A stretch of DNA of 64,000 nt from Peptoniphilus sp. GNH (GCA_021307325.1 CP089931.1:768979-832978), one strand, 5' to 3'; shown: positions 36,965-45,854, counted from the first letter of the stretch. Notes: a model not told the origin generated them from the letters alone. Numbers and translations are program-made.

Positions 36965-38059
36965 ATGAAAAAGATCAAGAACATCTGGGTCTTTCTGCTA
37001 TCTCTTGGACTTTTATCAGGCATGTCTTATTTTAGTTCTAAGACTATCTTTTCTGCTTATGCAAGGCTTGTGCGTTATTTGCCGGATGACAAGTCTTTTC
37101 TTAAACTGCAGCCGCCTGTTGAAAATAAAAACTTTTTGAGAACTCTAGGATATTCGCCGCTGGATTATTTTATAAAATCCCTGCCTTGGATCCTTGTTAT
37201 ATCCATATTGGTATATATAATCTACAATTTGATAACTTCTAAGGAAGACAATTTGGTAAAAAACAATGTTCAAAATTCCATTGCTCTAATTAAAGAGAAA
37301 AAAGAAAAAAAATCTCTCTTTAAAAATCCTGATTTTAAACTTTTGGATAGGGAAATTTCCAAATTACTTAATAGAATAGATGAACTAGAAAATCACAAGA
37401 CTGTTGAGTTTGTCAGAAAAGATGAATTTGACGAAAATCTCGCCCAAAGTCTTAGGAGCATATGTCTTTCTATGGTAATGGATTTAGAACTTATGAAAAT
37501 CAGAAATCTCGATCCAAGTATTTCCAAGTTTGAAATAAACATAAGAGCTTTCGAAAACTTGATATCCGATTTGCTTTTTAGATCTAGAATACTTAATGGC
37601 AGTTTGATTTTTAAAGAAGAGGACTTTTTCATAAAAGAGTTGCTTTACTCGTCCTTGGAAGCAAATTCAGAAAAGATTGCGGAAAAAAAGATTGTAGTCG
37701 AAAACCATATAGAGGATCAGATTGCAAGTGGAGATTATGATTTGGCTTCTGATGCACTTGCAAGAATTATTAATTTTCTATGCGTTCACGCAAGTATGGA
37801 AGATCGCATCTCTTTTAGAGTATTAGATAAAGATTCTCCAGTCCTTGAAATAAAAACAGATATAGGCTCTAAAAAAATTGAAAATCTCGAAAAAGCTTTT
37901 TCAGGTATTTATAGAAATGATAGACTCAAGTATGACAGTCTCGACCTCTTGCTTGCCAAGATGCTTTTTGACAACATGGGGGGAAGTATAGAATTTAGCT
38001 TAAATCCTACTGGAAGCACCCTATTTATTAAATTAAAAAAATCTCAGGCTCATGCTTGA
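36965..38059 (+). CDS. Degenerate histidine-kinase-like membrane protein
   Basis: 364 residues. Two transmembrane helices (about 8-28 and 75-95) flank a short external loop. A coiled coil (about 125-155) leads to a DHp-like helical hairpin (about 158-225) and an ATPase-like domain (about 235-360). The C-terminus LLLAKMLFDNMGGSIEF then TGSTLFIKLKK matches the last helix and strands of HATPase_c kinases. However, no His is found in the DHp helix and the N-box Asn and G-box glycines are missing. It is therefore probably a pseudo-kinase or scaffold. There is no response-regulator gene beside it. GGAGG lies 6 bases before the ATG. Confidence 0.55.
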   Translation: MKKIKNIWVFLLSLGLLSGMSYFSSKTIFSAYARLVRYLPDDKSFLKLQPPVENKNFLRTLGYSPLDYFIKSLPWILVISILVYIIYNLITSKEDNLVKNNVQNSIALIKEKKEKKSLFKNPDFKLLDREISKLLNRIDELENHKTVEFVRKDEFDENLAQSLRSICLSMVMDLELMKIRNLDPSISKFEINIRAFENLISDLLFRSRILNGSLIFKEEDFFIKELLYSSLEANSEKIAEKKIVVENHIEDQIASGDYDLASDALARIINFLCVHASMEDRISFRVLDKDSPVLEIKTDIGSKKIENLEKAFSGIYRNDRLKYDSLDLLLAKMLFDNMGGSIEFSLNPTGSTLFIKLKKSQAHA

Positions 38060-38068
38060 GATTTTTTT
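38038..38068 (+). terminator. Terminator overlapping the end of the kinase-like gene
   Basis: AAATCTCAGGC and GCTTGAGATTT pair, followed by a T-tract. The stop codon lies in the 3' arm. Confidence 0.85.
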
Positions 38069-38119
38069 AATTTTATTTTTAATTTTTAAGCAATTCAAAA
38101 GTATTTTACAAATTTTATC

Positions 38120-38980
38120 TCATTCGGGACTTGAAAAGGTAAACCCTTCTCCTTCAACTTCATTCACATTTGACACATACATAAAGGCGTGAGCATCTAT
38201 TTCTTTTATAGCTTGTTTTAATTTCACATAAGATCTCCTATCAAGTACGGTTGTCAAAACGGCTCTCTCAACATTGGAAAAGCCACCTGTCGCCCTATAA
38301 ATAGTAGTTCCTCTATTTAAGTCTTTTAGGATTAAATTATTTACTTGTTCAAACTCCTTAGTGATTATAGTAACTGCAAATTTGGAATCAAAACCTTGCA
38401 AAAATCTGTCAATCACAAGTGAATTTATGACAACTCCAAGTAGAGAATACATACCAGCCTTGGGAGAAAAAATGATGCCCGCTCCTAATGTTATAAGACC
38501 GTCTGTAAGCATGAGACCTCCTCCAAAAGAAAGTCTCGTATATTTTTCGATAATTTTTGCAACTATATCTGTACCGCCAGTCGAGGCTCCTTGATTAATT
38601 ACTATGGCTATACCGGTAGATGATATACCCACTCCAAAAATCAAATTTATAAGAGTGTCATCAGTAACAGCGTGAGAAACTGGTGCCAAGCTTTCCATTA
38701 GCCACAAAAGCCCTGCCAGATAAAGGGCTGAATAAAGGGTGTAGAACCCAAAATTTGCCCCTAAAAAATAAAAGCCCATGGCAAATAAAATGACATTCAA
38801 AACCAAGAGTATCTGGCCTGTATCAAAAAATCTTACAATTTTTGATAAGAGAATTGCCAAACCCGATGCTCCTCCGACAGCCAAATGACTTGGTATCAAA
38901 AAGAAATGCAGGCTCAAAACTACCATAGTCGAACCCAAGGTTGTCAACAATAATCTCCTCAAGTCTAATTTCTTAATCAT
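38120..38980 (-). CDS. YitT family membrane protein (DUF161/DUF2179)
   Basis: 286-residue protein with five to six transmembrane helices in the N-terminal 200 residues (VGGASGLAILLSK near 35; INQGASTGGTDIVAKII near 130) and a soluble DUF2179 domain at the C-terminus (about 210-286; GTTIYRATGGFSNVERAVLTTV split as GTTIYRATGGFS and LTTVLDRR). YitT-type proteins are common in Firmicutes; the transported solute is unknown. AAGGAG precedes the ATG. It follows trmL on the same strand after 9 bases, so the two are probably co-transcribed. Confidence 0.9.
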   Translation of the reverse strand: MIKKLDLRRLLLTTLGSTMVVLSLHFFLIPSHLAVGGASGLAILLSKIVRFFDTGQILLVLNVILFAMGFYFLGANFGFYTLYSALYLAGLLWLMESLAPVSHAVTDDTLINLIFGVGISSTGIAIVINQGASTGGTDIVAKIIEKYTRLSFGGGLMLTDGLITLGAGIIFSPKAGMYSLLGVVINSLVIDRFLQGFDSKFAVTIITKEFEQVNNLILKDLNRGTTIYRATGGFSNVERAVLTTVLDRRSYVKLKQAIKEIDAHAFMYVSNVNEVEGEGFTFSSPE

Positions 38981-38989
38981 AATAACTCC

Positions 38990-39457
38990 TTATTCTAAAT
39001 CCAAAAAATCAAGTTGTCGAAGGGCCTCAAACAATATTATTGATGCCGAATTTGACAAGTTTAAAGATCTCTTGAAGTCCTTGAGCATGGGTATTCTTAT
39101 ATTGGTTCCTAAGTCAGAAAATATTATATCTTCTGGCAGACCTCTTGTTTCTGGTCCAAATACAAGATAGTCTCCATCTTCAAATTTAACTTCAGTATAG
39201 GGTCTTGAGGATTTTGTAGATGCGAAAAAAAGATGACCCTTATCCTTTTTATTCATAAATTCTTCGAAATTTTCATAAACGGATATATCTACCAAATGCC
39301 AATAGTCAAGCCCTGCTCTTTTTACAGTCTTGTCATCTATTTTAAAACCCAAAGGTTTTATCAAATGCAATTTTGTGTGGGTAAGTCCACAAGTTCTGGC
39401 GATGGCGCCAGTATTAAATGGAATTTCAGGCTCATAAAGCACTATATTTAAACTCAT
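38990..39457 (-). CDS. trmL: tRNA (cytidine/uridine-34-2'-O)-methyltransferase TrmL
   Basis: 155-residue SPOUT methyltransferase of the TrmL/CspR type. It methylates the wobble nucleotide of certain tRNA-Leu species with S-adenosylmethionine. Motifs are LYEPEIPFNTGAIARTCG at the start, KRAGLDYW near 65, FGPETRGLPEDI near 107, and IRIPM...RSLNLSNSASIILFEA at the trefoil knot. The ATG at 39457 is chosen because AGGAAG lies 7 bases upstream; the GTG at 39463 is too close to that site. A tRNA-Leu(CAA), a plausible substrate, is encoded elsewhere in this window. Confidence 0.93.
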   Translation of the reverse strand: MSLNIVLYEPEIPFNTGAIARTCGLTHTKLHLIKPLGFKIDDKTVKRAGLDYWHLVDISVYENFEEFMNKKDKGHLFFASTKSSRPYTEVKFEDGDYLVFGPETRGLPEDIIFSDLGTNIRIPMLKDFKRSLNLSNSASIILFEALRQLDFLDLE

Positions 39458-39518
39458 AAACACACTTCCTTTTAAATGTTATAATATCATTAAAACCAAG
39501 CTAAAAATAGGAGTTGTA

Positions 39519-40253
39519 ATGAATATTTTTTCAGAAACATTAAAAAATTTAGGTTTGAATAATCAAATCGGTGGAATAGATTTCAACTTTAGATATTTTA
39601 CACAAAAACTTTCCGTAGTCAAGGATACAAAAAAACTTTTAAAAATTATGGGCGAAGAAGACATAGAAGATATATATTCAGCTTTTCAAATTCACTCGAA
39701 TAACATAGAGGAGGCTCTTGTAGAATCAACAAGTGCTTTTGTCTATGGAAGAATTGCCTTTAGAACGGACGGGCTTATTACAAATAGAAAAAATGTGGCC
39801 CTTCTTATAAAATTTGCCGATTGCACTCCCATCCTTATTTATGATCCGATAAAGAAGGTCCAAGCTTCAATCCATTCAGGTTGGCGAGGCACCTCTAAGC
39901 AAATAGCAAAAGAAGCTCTAAAAATAATGCAGGAAAAATATTTTTGCAAGAAAGAAGACCTGCAAATTTTTTTTGGCCCCTCAATCGGAAAAGATAGGTA
40001 TGAGGTCGGGGGCGAAGTCTATGAGGCTTTCAAAGTCTTCCCTAAAAGGGATGATTTTTTCGCTTTGAAAAATAATGGCAAATACCTCTTGGACATGATC
40101 TCTGCTAATTTAAGCCTTTTAGAATCTCTTGGCATATCAAAAAATCAAATTGAAATTTGTCCCTACGATACCTACTCCTGCCCCTTCCTCCACTCTGCGA
40201 GATTAGAAGGAAAAGACTATGGCAATAATGCCATAATAAGTGTGATAAAATAA
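39519..40253 (+). CDS. pgeF: PgeF/YfiH family protein (polyphenol oxidase / peptidoglycan editing factor)
   Basis: 244-residue member of the YfiH (DUF152, laccase-domain) family. Conserved residues are in AFRTDGLIT, FADCTPILIYDP, SIHSGWRGT and FGPSIGKDRYEVGGEVYEAF, and the C-terminal CPYDTYSCPFLHSAR. Members have been described as multicopper-type phenol oxidases, purine nucleoside enzymes (human LACC1/FAMIN) and as PgeF, which prevents wrong amino acids entering peptidoglycan in Escherichia coli. Which applies here cannot be told from sequence. AGGAG precedes the ATG. It is divergent from trmL and converges with exoA. Confidence 0.85.
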   Translation: MNIFSETLKNLGLNNQIGGIDFNFRYFTQKLSVVKDTKKLLKIMGEEDIEDIYSAFQIHSNNIEEALVESTSAFVYGRIAFRTDGLITNRKNVALLIKFADCTPILIYDPIKKVQASIHSGWRGTSKQIAKEALKIMQEKYFCKKEDLQIFFGPSIGKDRYEVGGEVYEAFKVFPKRDDFFALKNNGKYLLDMISANLSLLESLGISKNQIEICPYDTYSCPFLHSARLEGKDYGNNAIISVIK

Positions 40254-40270
40254 TTTGATTTTATAATTTG

Positions 40271-40306
40271 AAAAGGGAAAAGCCAATTAATATGGCTCTT
40301 CCTTTT
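40271..40306. terminator. Bidirectional terminator between pgeF and exoA
   Basis: AAAAGGGAAAAGCCA and TGGCTCTTCCTTTTT form an imperfect hairpin with A- and T-tracts on the two sides. Confidence 0.8.
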
Positions 40307-40323
40307 TGTTTTAGAAAATAATT

Positions 40324-41148
40324 TTAAAAAATTTCGAGCAAAATCGGTGTATGATCTTGTCTTGGTCCCGAGTCAATCATTTCAGACTTCTTGATTTCAC
40401 GGGCCAACCTATCAGATACCAAAAAATAATCTATTCTCCATCCAGCATTATTAATCTTGGAGGTTTTTACCCTCTGTCCCCACCAAGAATATACTCCTTC
40501 TACATCTCCATTTATATATCTAAAAGTGTCAGTAAAACCAGAAGACAAAAGATTGGTAAAGCCCTCTCTTTCTTCATCGGTAAATCCTGGCGATCTCCTA
40601 TTAGATTGTGGGTTTGCAAGGTCTATCTCCTTGTGAGCCACATTGAAATCTCCCGTAGCTATCAAGGGTTTTTGCTTATCTAGCTCTTTTAAATATTGAG
40701 CATATTTCACATCCCAAACTTGTCTATCAGCAAGCCTTACTAGCTCATTTCCCGCATTGGGAGTATAGACTTGAGTGAAGAAAAAATCGTCAAACTCAAG
40801 TGTTATTATCCTGCCTTCATAGTCCATAGTTGTGGGGGCTCCTATTTTAGGAAAAGATATTGTTGGCTTTAGGCTTTTTTTATAAAGCACCATGTTGCCA
40901 GCATAACCCTTTCTTGCTGGCTCAACAGATGAAACCCAAGCAAAATCATAGTCCTTAAACCAAACATCCAGATGCTCTATATGCTTTTTGGTCGGCCCCT
41001 TGGCTGAAAGCTTAGTCTCTTGGATGGCTATTATATCTGCATCCTCTTTTTTTACGGTTTCCAAGACATCTCTCGACAAAATTGCCCTTGCTGAATCACT
41101 TGTCAGGGCAGCATTTAGAGAGTCTATATTCCAAGAAATAAATTTCAT
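40324..41148 (-). CDS. exoA: Exodeoxyribonuclease III / AP endonuclease
   Basis: 274-residue enzyme of the exonuclease III family, which cuts DNA at abasic sites and repairs blocked 3' ends. Motifs are FISWNIDSLNAAL at the N-terminus, IIAIQETKLS near 42 (metal-binding Glu), YTPNAG near 130, TGDFNVAHKEIDL near 172, and the final catalytic DHTPILLEIF. Length is typical of the Gram-positive ExoA form. GGAGGAC precedes the ATG. It is a single unit. It complements the AlkD-like glycosylase in base-excision repair. Confidence 0.95.
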   Translation of the reverse strand: MKFISWNIDSLNAALTSDSARAILSRDVLETVKKEDADIIAIQETKLSAKGPTKKHIEHLDVWFKDYDFAWVSSVEPARKGYAGNMVLYKKSLKPTISFPKIGAPTTMDYEGRIITLEFDDFFFTQVYTPNAGNELVRLADRQVWDVKYAQYLKELDKQKPLIATGDFNVAHKEIDLANPQSNRRSPGFTDEEREGFTNLLSSGFTDTFRYINGDVEGVYSWWGQRVKTSKINNAGWRIDYFLVSDRLAREIKKSEMIDSGPRQDHTPILLEIF

Positions 41149-41245
41149 TTCGTCCTCCTAATTCATACATTTATAATATCAAATATTTTTGTATCTGCCA
41201 TCTAATTTTAAAGTTTCACAAATAAAAAGGGCCGGCAATTTGAGT

Positions 41246-41740
41246 TTACTCTTCCCATATTACCGGCATATTTTCTTTTAAAGATTCTTTTATTTTTATG
41301 ATGCGCTGATTTGAAGATCCTCTGAATTTCAATCTGAGATCCTTTAAGTTATTTACGAAAAGTCCATCTACCAAGATGTCACAGAGCTTTAAAAGCTCCA
41401 ACTTTTTTTCGTCTTTTAAAATTTGCTCAAAGGTATAGCCTGAATATACCCAGATGGACTTATCGGACTTTTTTCTAACTTCTTGTAACAAATCTATGAG
41501 TCCGTCTAGATTTTCAAAAGGCTCTCCACCCAAAAGGGTGAGCCCATCAACTTCATCTAAACTCAAATAGTCTAGGATTTGCTCAGTTTGTTTGAAAGTC
41601 CAATCTTCTCCAAAATCCGCATCTTGGTACTCTTTATTAAAACAGGCATAACAATTATGACTGCACCCAGTTACGAAAATAGAAGTCCTTATGCCTGGAC
41701 CGTTTGCCACATCATATTTTCTTATTTGTCCATATTTCAT
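41246..41740 (-). CDS. nrdG: Anaerobic ribonucleotide reductase activating protein (radical SAM)
   Basis: 164-residue radical-SAM enzyme that installs the glycyl radical on NrdD. The cluster-binding CSHNCYACFN (CxxxCxxC) lies near residue 26, with GPGIRTSIFVTG just before and LLGGEPFEN (SAM-contacting GGEP) near 75. Its ATG overlaps the TAA stop of nrdD (TAATG), so the pair is translationally coupled. It acts in the cytoplasm and works only without oxygen. Length is normal. Confidence 0.96.
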   Translation of the reverse strand: MKYGQIRKYDVANGPGIRTSIFVTGCSHNCYACFNKEYQDADFGEDWTFKQTEQILDYLSLDEVDGLTLLGGEPFENLDGLIDLLQEVRKKSDKSIWVYSGYTFEQILKDEKKLELLKLCDILVDGLFVNNLKDLRLKFRGSSNQRIIKIKESLKENMPVIWEE

Positions 41741-43860
41741 TAGATATGCAAGACCCTGTCTTTTATTTCTTTTGTTCTGCCTTCTGTCCAGAAATTTTCA
41801 CCAAGATAACCACAAGTTCTTCTAACTACTGTCAAGGTGGACTTATCTGTATTGCCGCATTGAGGGCATTCCCATTGACCCTTGTCGTTGACTTTTATTT
41901 CTCCATCATAGCCACACTCTGCGCAATAGTCGCTCTTGGTGTTAAATTCAGCGTATTGAATATTGTCATATATATACTTTACCATAGTTTCAAGAGCTTC
42001 CAGATTGTGCGTCATATTTGGAATTTCCACATAAGATATGCAACCGCCTAAAGACTTATCTTGGAATTTGGATTCAAAGGCAAACTTTTCAAAGGCGCTT
42101 ATTTTTTCCCTGACATCTACATGGAAAGAATTTATATAGTAACCCTTGTCTGTCACATTTTCGATTACTCCAAATCTCTGTCTATCAATAGAGTTAAATC
42201 TATGGGTAAGAGATTCAGCAGGCGTTCCATAAACTGCAAAAGAAAGCCCCGTTTCCTTGTTCCATTCGTCCTTCTTTTTATTCAAAAGATCCATAATCTT
42301 CATAGCAAATTCATAGCCTACCGGATCAGTATGGGATACGCCCTTGGTAAGCAAGGTAGCCTCATAAATTCCTATATAGCCTATGGTTACAGTTGAATAT
42401 CCTCCCTTTAAAAGAGGCTCAATAGAAGCATGGCGAGGCAATCTCGCTATGGCTCCATGTTGCCAGTGAATAGGACTAGATTCGGAAGTCACATTTTTCA
42501 AATGCTCATATCTCAAGATGCCGACTCTCTTTACAAGTTCTAGACGTTTATTCAAAATTTCAAAAAATTTATTTTCGTCTCCATTTGCCAATATTCCTAT
42601 TTGAGGCAAATTTATTGTGCAAACTCCAATATTGAATCTGCCATCAAAAATATATTTGCCTTTTTCATCCTTATATGGAGTCAAAAATGCCCTACATCCC
42701 ATGGGAGAAAATACATTGCCCTTGTAATTTTCTCTCATTTTTTTGGCAGATATGTAATCTGGATACATCCTCTTGGCTGTGCATCTTATGGCTAGAGAGG
42801 TGAGGTAATAGTATTTTGAATCCTTGGATACATTGTTTTCATCTAGTACATAGATCAGCTTAGGAAAAGCCGGAGTGACATAGACCCCAGATTCATTTTT
42901 TATCCCTTCTATTCTCTGTTTTAAAATTTCTTCTATAATTTGAGCAACTTCTTCTTCATAGGGATCTCCGTCTTCGACTTGCATAAAAAGGGTCACAAAT
43001 GGAGCTTGGCCATTAGAAGTCATAAGAGTATTTATTTGATATTGGATTGTTTGAATACCCGATTCCAAATCTCTTTTTGTAAGAGTAGCCGCCATTTTTT
43101 CAGCAAGCTCCACATCTCCAAGCGTCTCAATCGATACGGAAAGATTTTTGTCATAAGATTTTCTTAGATACTTGCCCAGGCAAGAAATGTTTATAGACTG
43201 GCCACCATATTGGTTTGATGCGATTTGCGCTATAATTTGAGTCATTACATTGCAAGCAACCTGAAAAGATTTTGGCGTTTCAATCATCTTTCCATTTACC
43301 ACAGTTCCATTGTCGAGCATATTTTTCATATTTACCAAGCAGCAATTGAAAATTGGCTGAATCATATAGTCCATATCGTGAATGTGGATTGCTCCAGATT
43401 CGTGTGCCTCTACCAAATCTGCAGGTATTATCTTTCTCTTTGCAATGTCCTTAGAAACTTCTCCCGCTATCAAATCTCTCTGGGTAGATGCTATTATGGG
43501 ATTCTTGTTAGAATTTTCGTCCATTACATCTATGTTCGTTTGGTCTAAAAGTCCAAGTATGTCCTCGTCTGTTGTATTCATCTCCCTCTTGTAAGCTTGA
43601 ACTGCCTTGTAATTTTCATAAGCTCTTGCCGTAGCAGGGTTTTTGCATTGGAGAAGTTTGTAGTAAACTTCATCTTCTATGTCATAAATACTCAAGTCCT
43701 TGTTCACTGTAAGAGCATAATCTTCAATTTCATTGGCAATCTTCTCAGCCTGACCTTCAACAAAAATCCCATTACCAGAATGCATAGCCTTTTCAATTGC
43801 TATCACAATTTTCTCTTTATCAAAGGGTACACAAGTACCATTACGCTTTATGACTTTCAC
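41740..43860 (-). CDS. nrdD: Anaerobic ribonucleoside-triphosphate reductase (class III)
   Basis: 706-residue catalytic subunit that makes deoxyribonucleotides from ribonucleoside triphosphates using a glycyl radical. An ATP-cone lies at residues 1-90 (KRNGTCVPFDKEKI). The barrel has INISCLGKYLRKS-type and IGVCTINLPQIG motifs with active-site Cys residues. A C-terminal zinc site (CAECGYDGE and CPQCGN) precedes the glycyl-radical motif RRTCGYLG near 684. The start is GTG with GGAGATAG upstream. An NrdR-box-like site lies 31 bases before the start. It forms an operon with nrdG. The presence of class III enzyme supports a strictly anaerobic life. Confidence 0.97.
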   Translation of the reverse strand: MKVIKRNGTCVPFDKEKIVIAIEKAMHSGNGIFVEGQAEKIANEIEDYALTVNKDLSIYDIEDEVYYKLLQCKNPATARAYENYKAVQAYKREMNTTDEDILGLLDQTNIDVMDENSNKNPIIASTQRDLIAGEVSKDIAKRKIIPADLVEAHESGAIHIHDMDYMIQPIFNCCLVNMKNMLDNGTVVNGKMIETPKSFQVACNVMTQIIAQIASNQYGGQSINISCLGKYLRKSYDKNLSVSIETLGDVELAEKMAATLTKRDLESGIQTIQYQINTLMTSNGQAPFVTLFMQVEDGDPYEEEVAQIIEEILKQRIEGIKNESGVYVTPAFPKLIYVLDENNVSKDSKYYYLTSLAIRCTAKRMYPDYISAKKMRENYKGNVFSPMGCRAFLTPYKDEKGKYIFDGRFNIGVCTINLPQIGILANGDENKFFEILNKRLELVKRVGILRYEHLKNVTSESSPIHWQHGAIARLPRHASIEPLLKGGYSTVTIGYIGIYEATLLTKGVSHTDPVGYEFAMKIMDLLNKKKDEWNKETGLSFAVYGTPAESLTHRFNSIDRQRFGVIENVTDKGYYINSFHVDVREKISAFEKFAFESKFQDKSLGGCISYVEIPNMTHNLEALETMVKYIYDNIQYAEFNTKSDYCAECGYDGEIKVNDKGQWECPQCGNTDKSTLTVVRRTCGYLGENFWTEGRTKEIKDRVLHI

Positions 43861-43890
43861 TTCTATCTCCTTTACTATTTTAATTATCCT

Positions 43891-43906
43891 ACGCTATATA
43901 TTGCGG
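43891..43906. promoter_or_regulatory. NrdR-box-like operator upstream of nrdD
   Basis: The core CTATATATTG (43894-43903) fits the NrdR consensus CwAtATaTwG at every position. A weaker palindrome, CATATATATG, lies 29 bases further upstream (43923-43932) and may be a second site. NrdR is the general ribonucleotide-reductase repressor in bacteria; its gene is not in the window. Confidence 0.6.
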
Positions 43907-44070
43907 TCGATTTTTAATTTCGCATATATATGATACGACATATTGGTCTTTTCTTCAATAAGCTTTTAGTATCTTTTTCTCTTATTTTCAAGTATTTTTT
44001 AAGTCTTGAATCTTTTAAACTTGATATGTCTATATTTTATTTGTCTTTTATGTTAACATTCCATGTATAA

Positions 44071-44147
44071 GCGCCATTAGCTCATGTGGATAGAGCGTCC
44101 GGTTCCGAACCGGGAGGTAGAAGGTTCGAGTCCTTTATGGCGTACCA
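44071..44147 (+). tRNA. tRNA-Arg (anticodon CCG)
   Basis: 77 bases with acceptor arms GCGCCAT/ATGGCGT, TTCGAGTCC T-loop, and encoded CCA. The anticodon loop TTCCGAA gives CCG for the CGG codon. Confidence 0.93.
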
Positions 44148-44153
44148 ATATAC

Positions 44154-44181
44154 CCTTACGGCTTTTGCCGTAAGGTTTTTT
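44154..44181 (+). terminator. Terminator of tRNA-Arg(CCG)
   Basis: CCTTACGGC and GCCGTAAGG form a perfect 9-bp stem followed by TTTTTT. Confidence 0.92.
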
Positions 44182-44440
44182 CATATAAAATTTAGCTCCA
44201 AGGAAGTTTTATATCATATTCACTTTCTCTAAAAAATCTTTATTTAATCGCCTTAAAAACATTCTCTAATCTTTTGATACATCTATCCTATCTAAGGGTT
44301 ATCTGAACTTTTATAAAATAAAAATTGCCCCATCTTCATGGGTAGACGACAGAATGGGATGAGATGGATAAATATAAAAATAAACCGACTCCAAAAAGAA
44401 CCGGTTTATTTATTGTTTAAATTTTTATTTATTTAAATTT
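44182..44440. other. Intergenic region between tRNA-Arg and the PhaE-like gene
   Basis: No open frame or RNA is recognised. The right-hand part contains the terminator of the PhaE-like gene (44376-44411). A short purine-rich stretch near 44335-44365 has no evident meaning. Confidence 0.5.
44376..44411 (-). terminator. Terminator of the PhaE-like gene
   Basis: AATAAACCG and CGGTTTATT form a stem; the minus strand continues with T residues. Confidence 0.8.
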
Positions 44441-45574
44441 TTATTTTTTCAAATCTTTTAGTCCTTCCAATTCCTTGGTAAGACTTTTAATTTTTGCTTC
44501 CAATTTCTTTATATTAGCTTGCAAGTCTTCTACGTCTTCTTTTACAACAGGATTTGCATACACCTTGTAAAATTCATCTGCAAGTTTTTGATTTTGCTTG
44601 TAAAAACTTTGACCGAGTTTTTTTACTTCGGCCATAAGTTTTTGATTTTCTTCTCCGTTTAATGCTTGTTTCCAAGTTTCTTCCATCTTGGTAGTCATGT
44701 ATTTATAAAAATCTTCAAAAGTTCTAGGCTTGGATAGATCTTGTAGGCTCGCCGTCCACTCCTTAGACAAATCTTCAATCTTCTTTTTGCTTAAATCATA
44801 AGATTTCTTCAAATGCTCCATCAAGTTTTCTTGATATTTGCTTCCTAGTTCAAAAGATTTTTCTAAATAAGCTTGGTATCTTTCATTGTAGCCCAGACTA
44901 GGGTTAAAGTATTTTATCTTGTCGAGGTATGATTTTTGAAGCTCTGAAAGATTTGCCAAAAAATCATCTGATTTTTTAGAGTAATCAAAGGCAGATAAGA
45001 AATCAAAATTCATCATTTTCTTAAAATTTTGAGCATTATCTTCTCCTAAAGAAAGAGCTTTCTCCATAAAGGGTTTGAAAACCTCTGGGCTTGTCGGAAT
45101 CACATAGCTTTTGAAATAATTTAGAAAACTTTCATTGAAAGAGTCCACAGCCCCCATAAGCTTATCGGGACTAAAGCTGCCGTCTTTCATGGAATCATAT
45201 ACTTCCTTGGCCTTGTTGTAAGCCTGAAAATTTTGTTCCCAAGTCTTAAAAAGATCCATAGGATTTTTGAAGTTTTCCATAAAAACCTTGTTAAAAGACA
45301 TCATGCCTTCCCAGGGGCTCATATCAGAATTTAAAACAGGAAAGAGATTTTTATTAAACAAATTTCCGTCTACCATATCTTTGAAATAATCTTGGGGCAT
45401 CTTGTAAACTTCTTTAGCCATCGCTTGATTGATTTTTGCCATCCATTCAAAATAATCTTTTAAAGTCATGGGATCTTCACCCTTGGCAGGCTTGCTATCT
45501 TCTACCATATCTTGCCAAGGCTTAAATAGATTTTTTTGAAATTCCATCATGGATTCTAGATACTTACTATACAT
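44441..45574 (-). CDS. PhaE-like / phasin-like protein
   Basis: 377-residue, almost wholly helical protein rich in Lys, Phe, Tyr and Met. The N-terminus (YLESMMEFQKNLFKPWQDMV) and repeated aromatic helices resemble the PhaE subunit of class III polyhydroxyalkanoate synthases and phasins, which bind the surface of polyester granules. The C-terminal 40 residues form a leucine-zipper-like coiled coil (about 335-377). No signal peptide or membrane helix is seen. PhaE normally pairs with the catalytic PhaC, but no phaC gene is in the window. The gene stands alone between two tRNAs with its own terminator. Assignment rests on general resemblance and is moderate. Confidence 0.55.
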   Translation of the reverse strand: MYSKYLESMMEFQKNLFKPWQDMVEDSKPAKGEDPMTLKDYFEWMAKINQAMAKEVYKMPQDYFKDMVDGNLFNKNLFPVLNSDMSPWEGMMSFNKVFMENFKNPMDLFKTWEQNFQAYNKAKEVYDSMKDGSFSPDKLMGAVDSFNESFLNYFKSYVIPTSPEVFKPFMEKALSLGEDNAQNFKKMMNFDFLSAFDYSKKSDDFLANLSELQKSYLDKIKYFNPSLGYNERYQAYLEKSFELGSKYQENLMEHLKKSYDLSKKKIEDLSKEWTASLQDLSKPRTFEDFYKYMTTKMEETWKQALNGEENQKLMAEVKKLGQSFYKQNQKLADEFYKVYANPVVKEDVEDLQANIKKLEAKIKSLTKELEGLKDLKK

Positions 45575-45690
45575 AAATTCCTCCCTTTAATAAAAAAATA
45601 TACCATCTGTATATTATTTTACCCAATTAAATAGCAAAAACCAATAAGAAAAATCAGATTATAAAAATTTAAAAAGTCTTAATTTTTTTC

Positions 45691-45718
45691 TTGACATCAA
45701 AAGAGAATCCTGTATAAT
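45691..45718 (+). promoter_or_regulatory. Promoter of tRNA-Lys
   Basis: Consensus TTGACA (45691-45696) and TATAAT (45713-45718) are separated by 16 bases, 12 bases before the tRNA. Confidence 0.88.
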
Positions 45719-45730
45719 TATATAGGTCAG

Positions 45731-45806
45731 GTACCTTTAGCTCAGATGGTAGAGCAACTGACTCTTAATCAGTGGGCCCAGGGTTCGAGTCCCTGAAGGT
45801 GCACCA
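45731..45806 (+). tRNA. tRNA-Lys (anticodon CTT)
   Basis: 76 bases with acceptor arms GTACCTT/AAGGTGC, D-arm GCTCAGATGGTAGAGC, TTCGAGTCC T-loop and encoded CCA. The anticodon loop CTCTTAA gives CTT for AAG codons. Confidence 0.95.
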
Positions 45807-45854
45807 AGGTTTTTACAGATTTATACACTTTTACAAAATCTGTAATTTTAGAAG

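Noticed and set aside
43923-43932. Second NrdR box as a firm call
   Set aside because: CATATATATG is palindromic but mismatches the consensus core at several positions and the spacing is not ideal.
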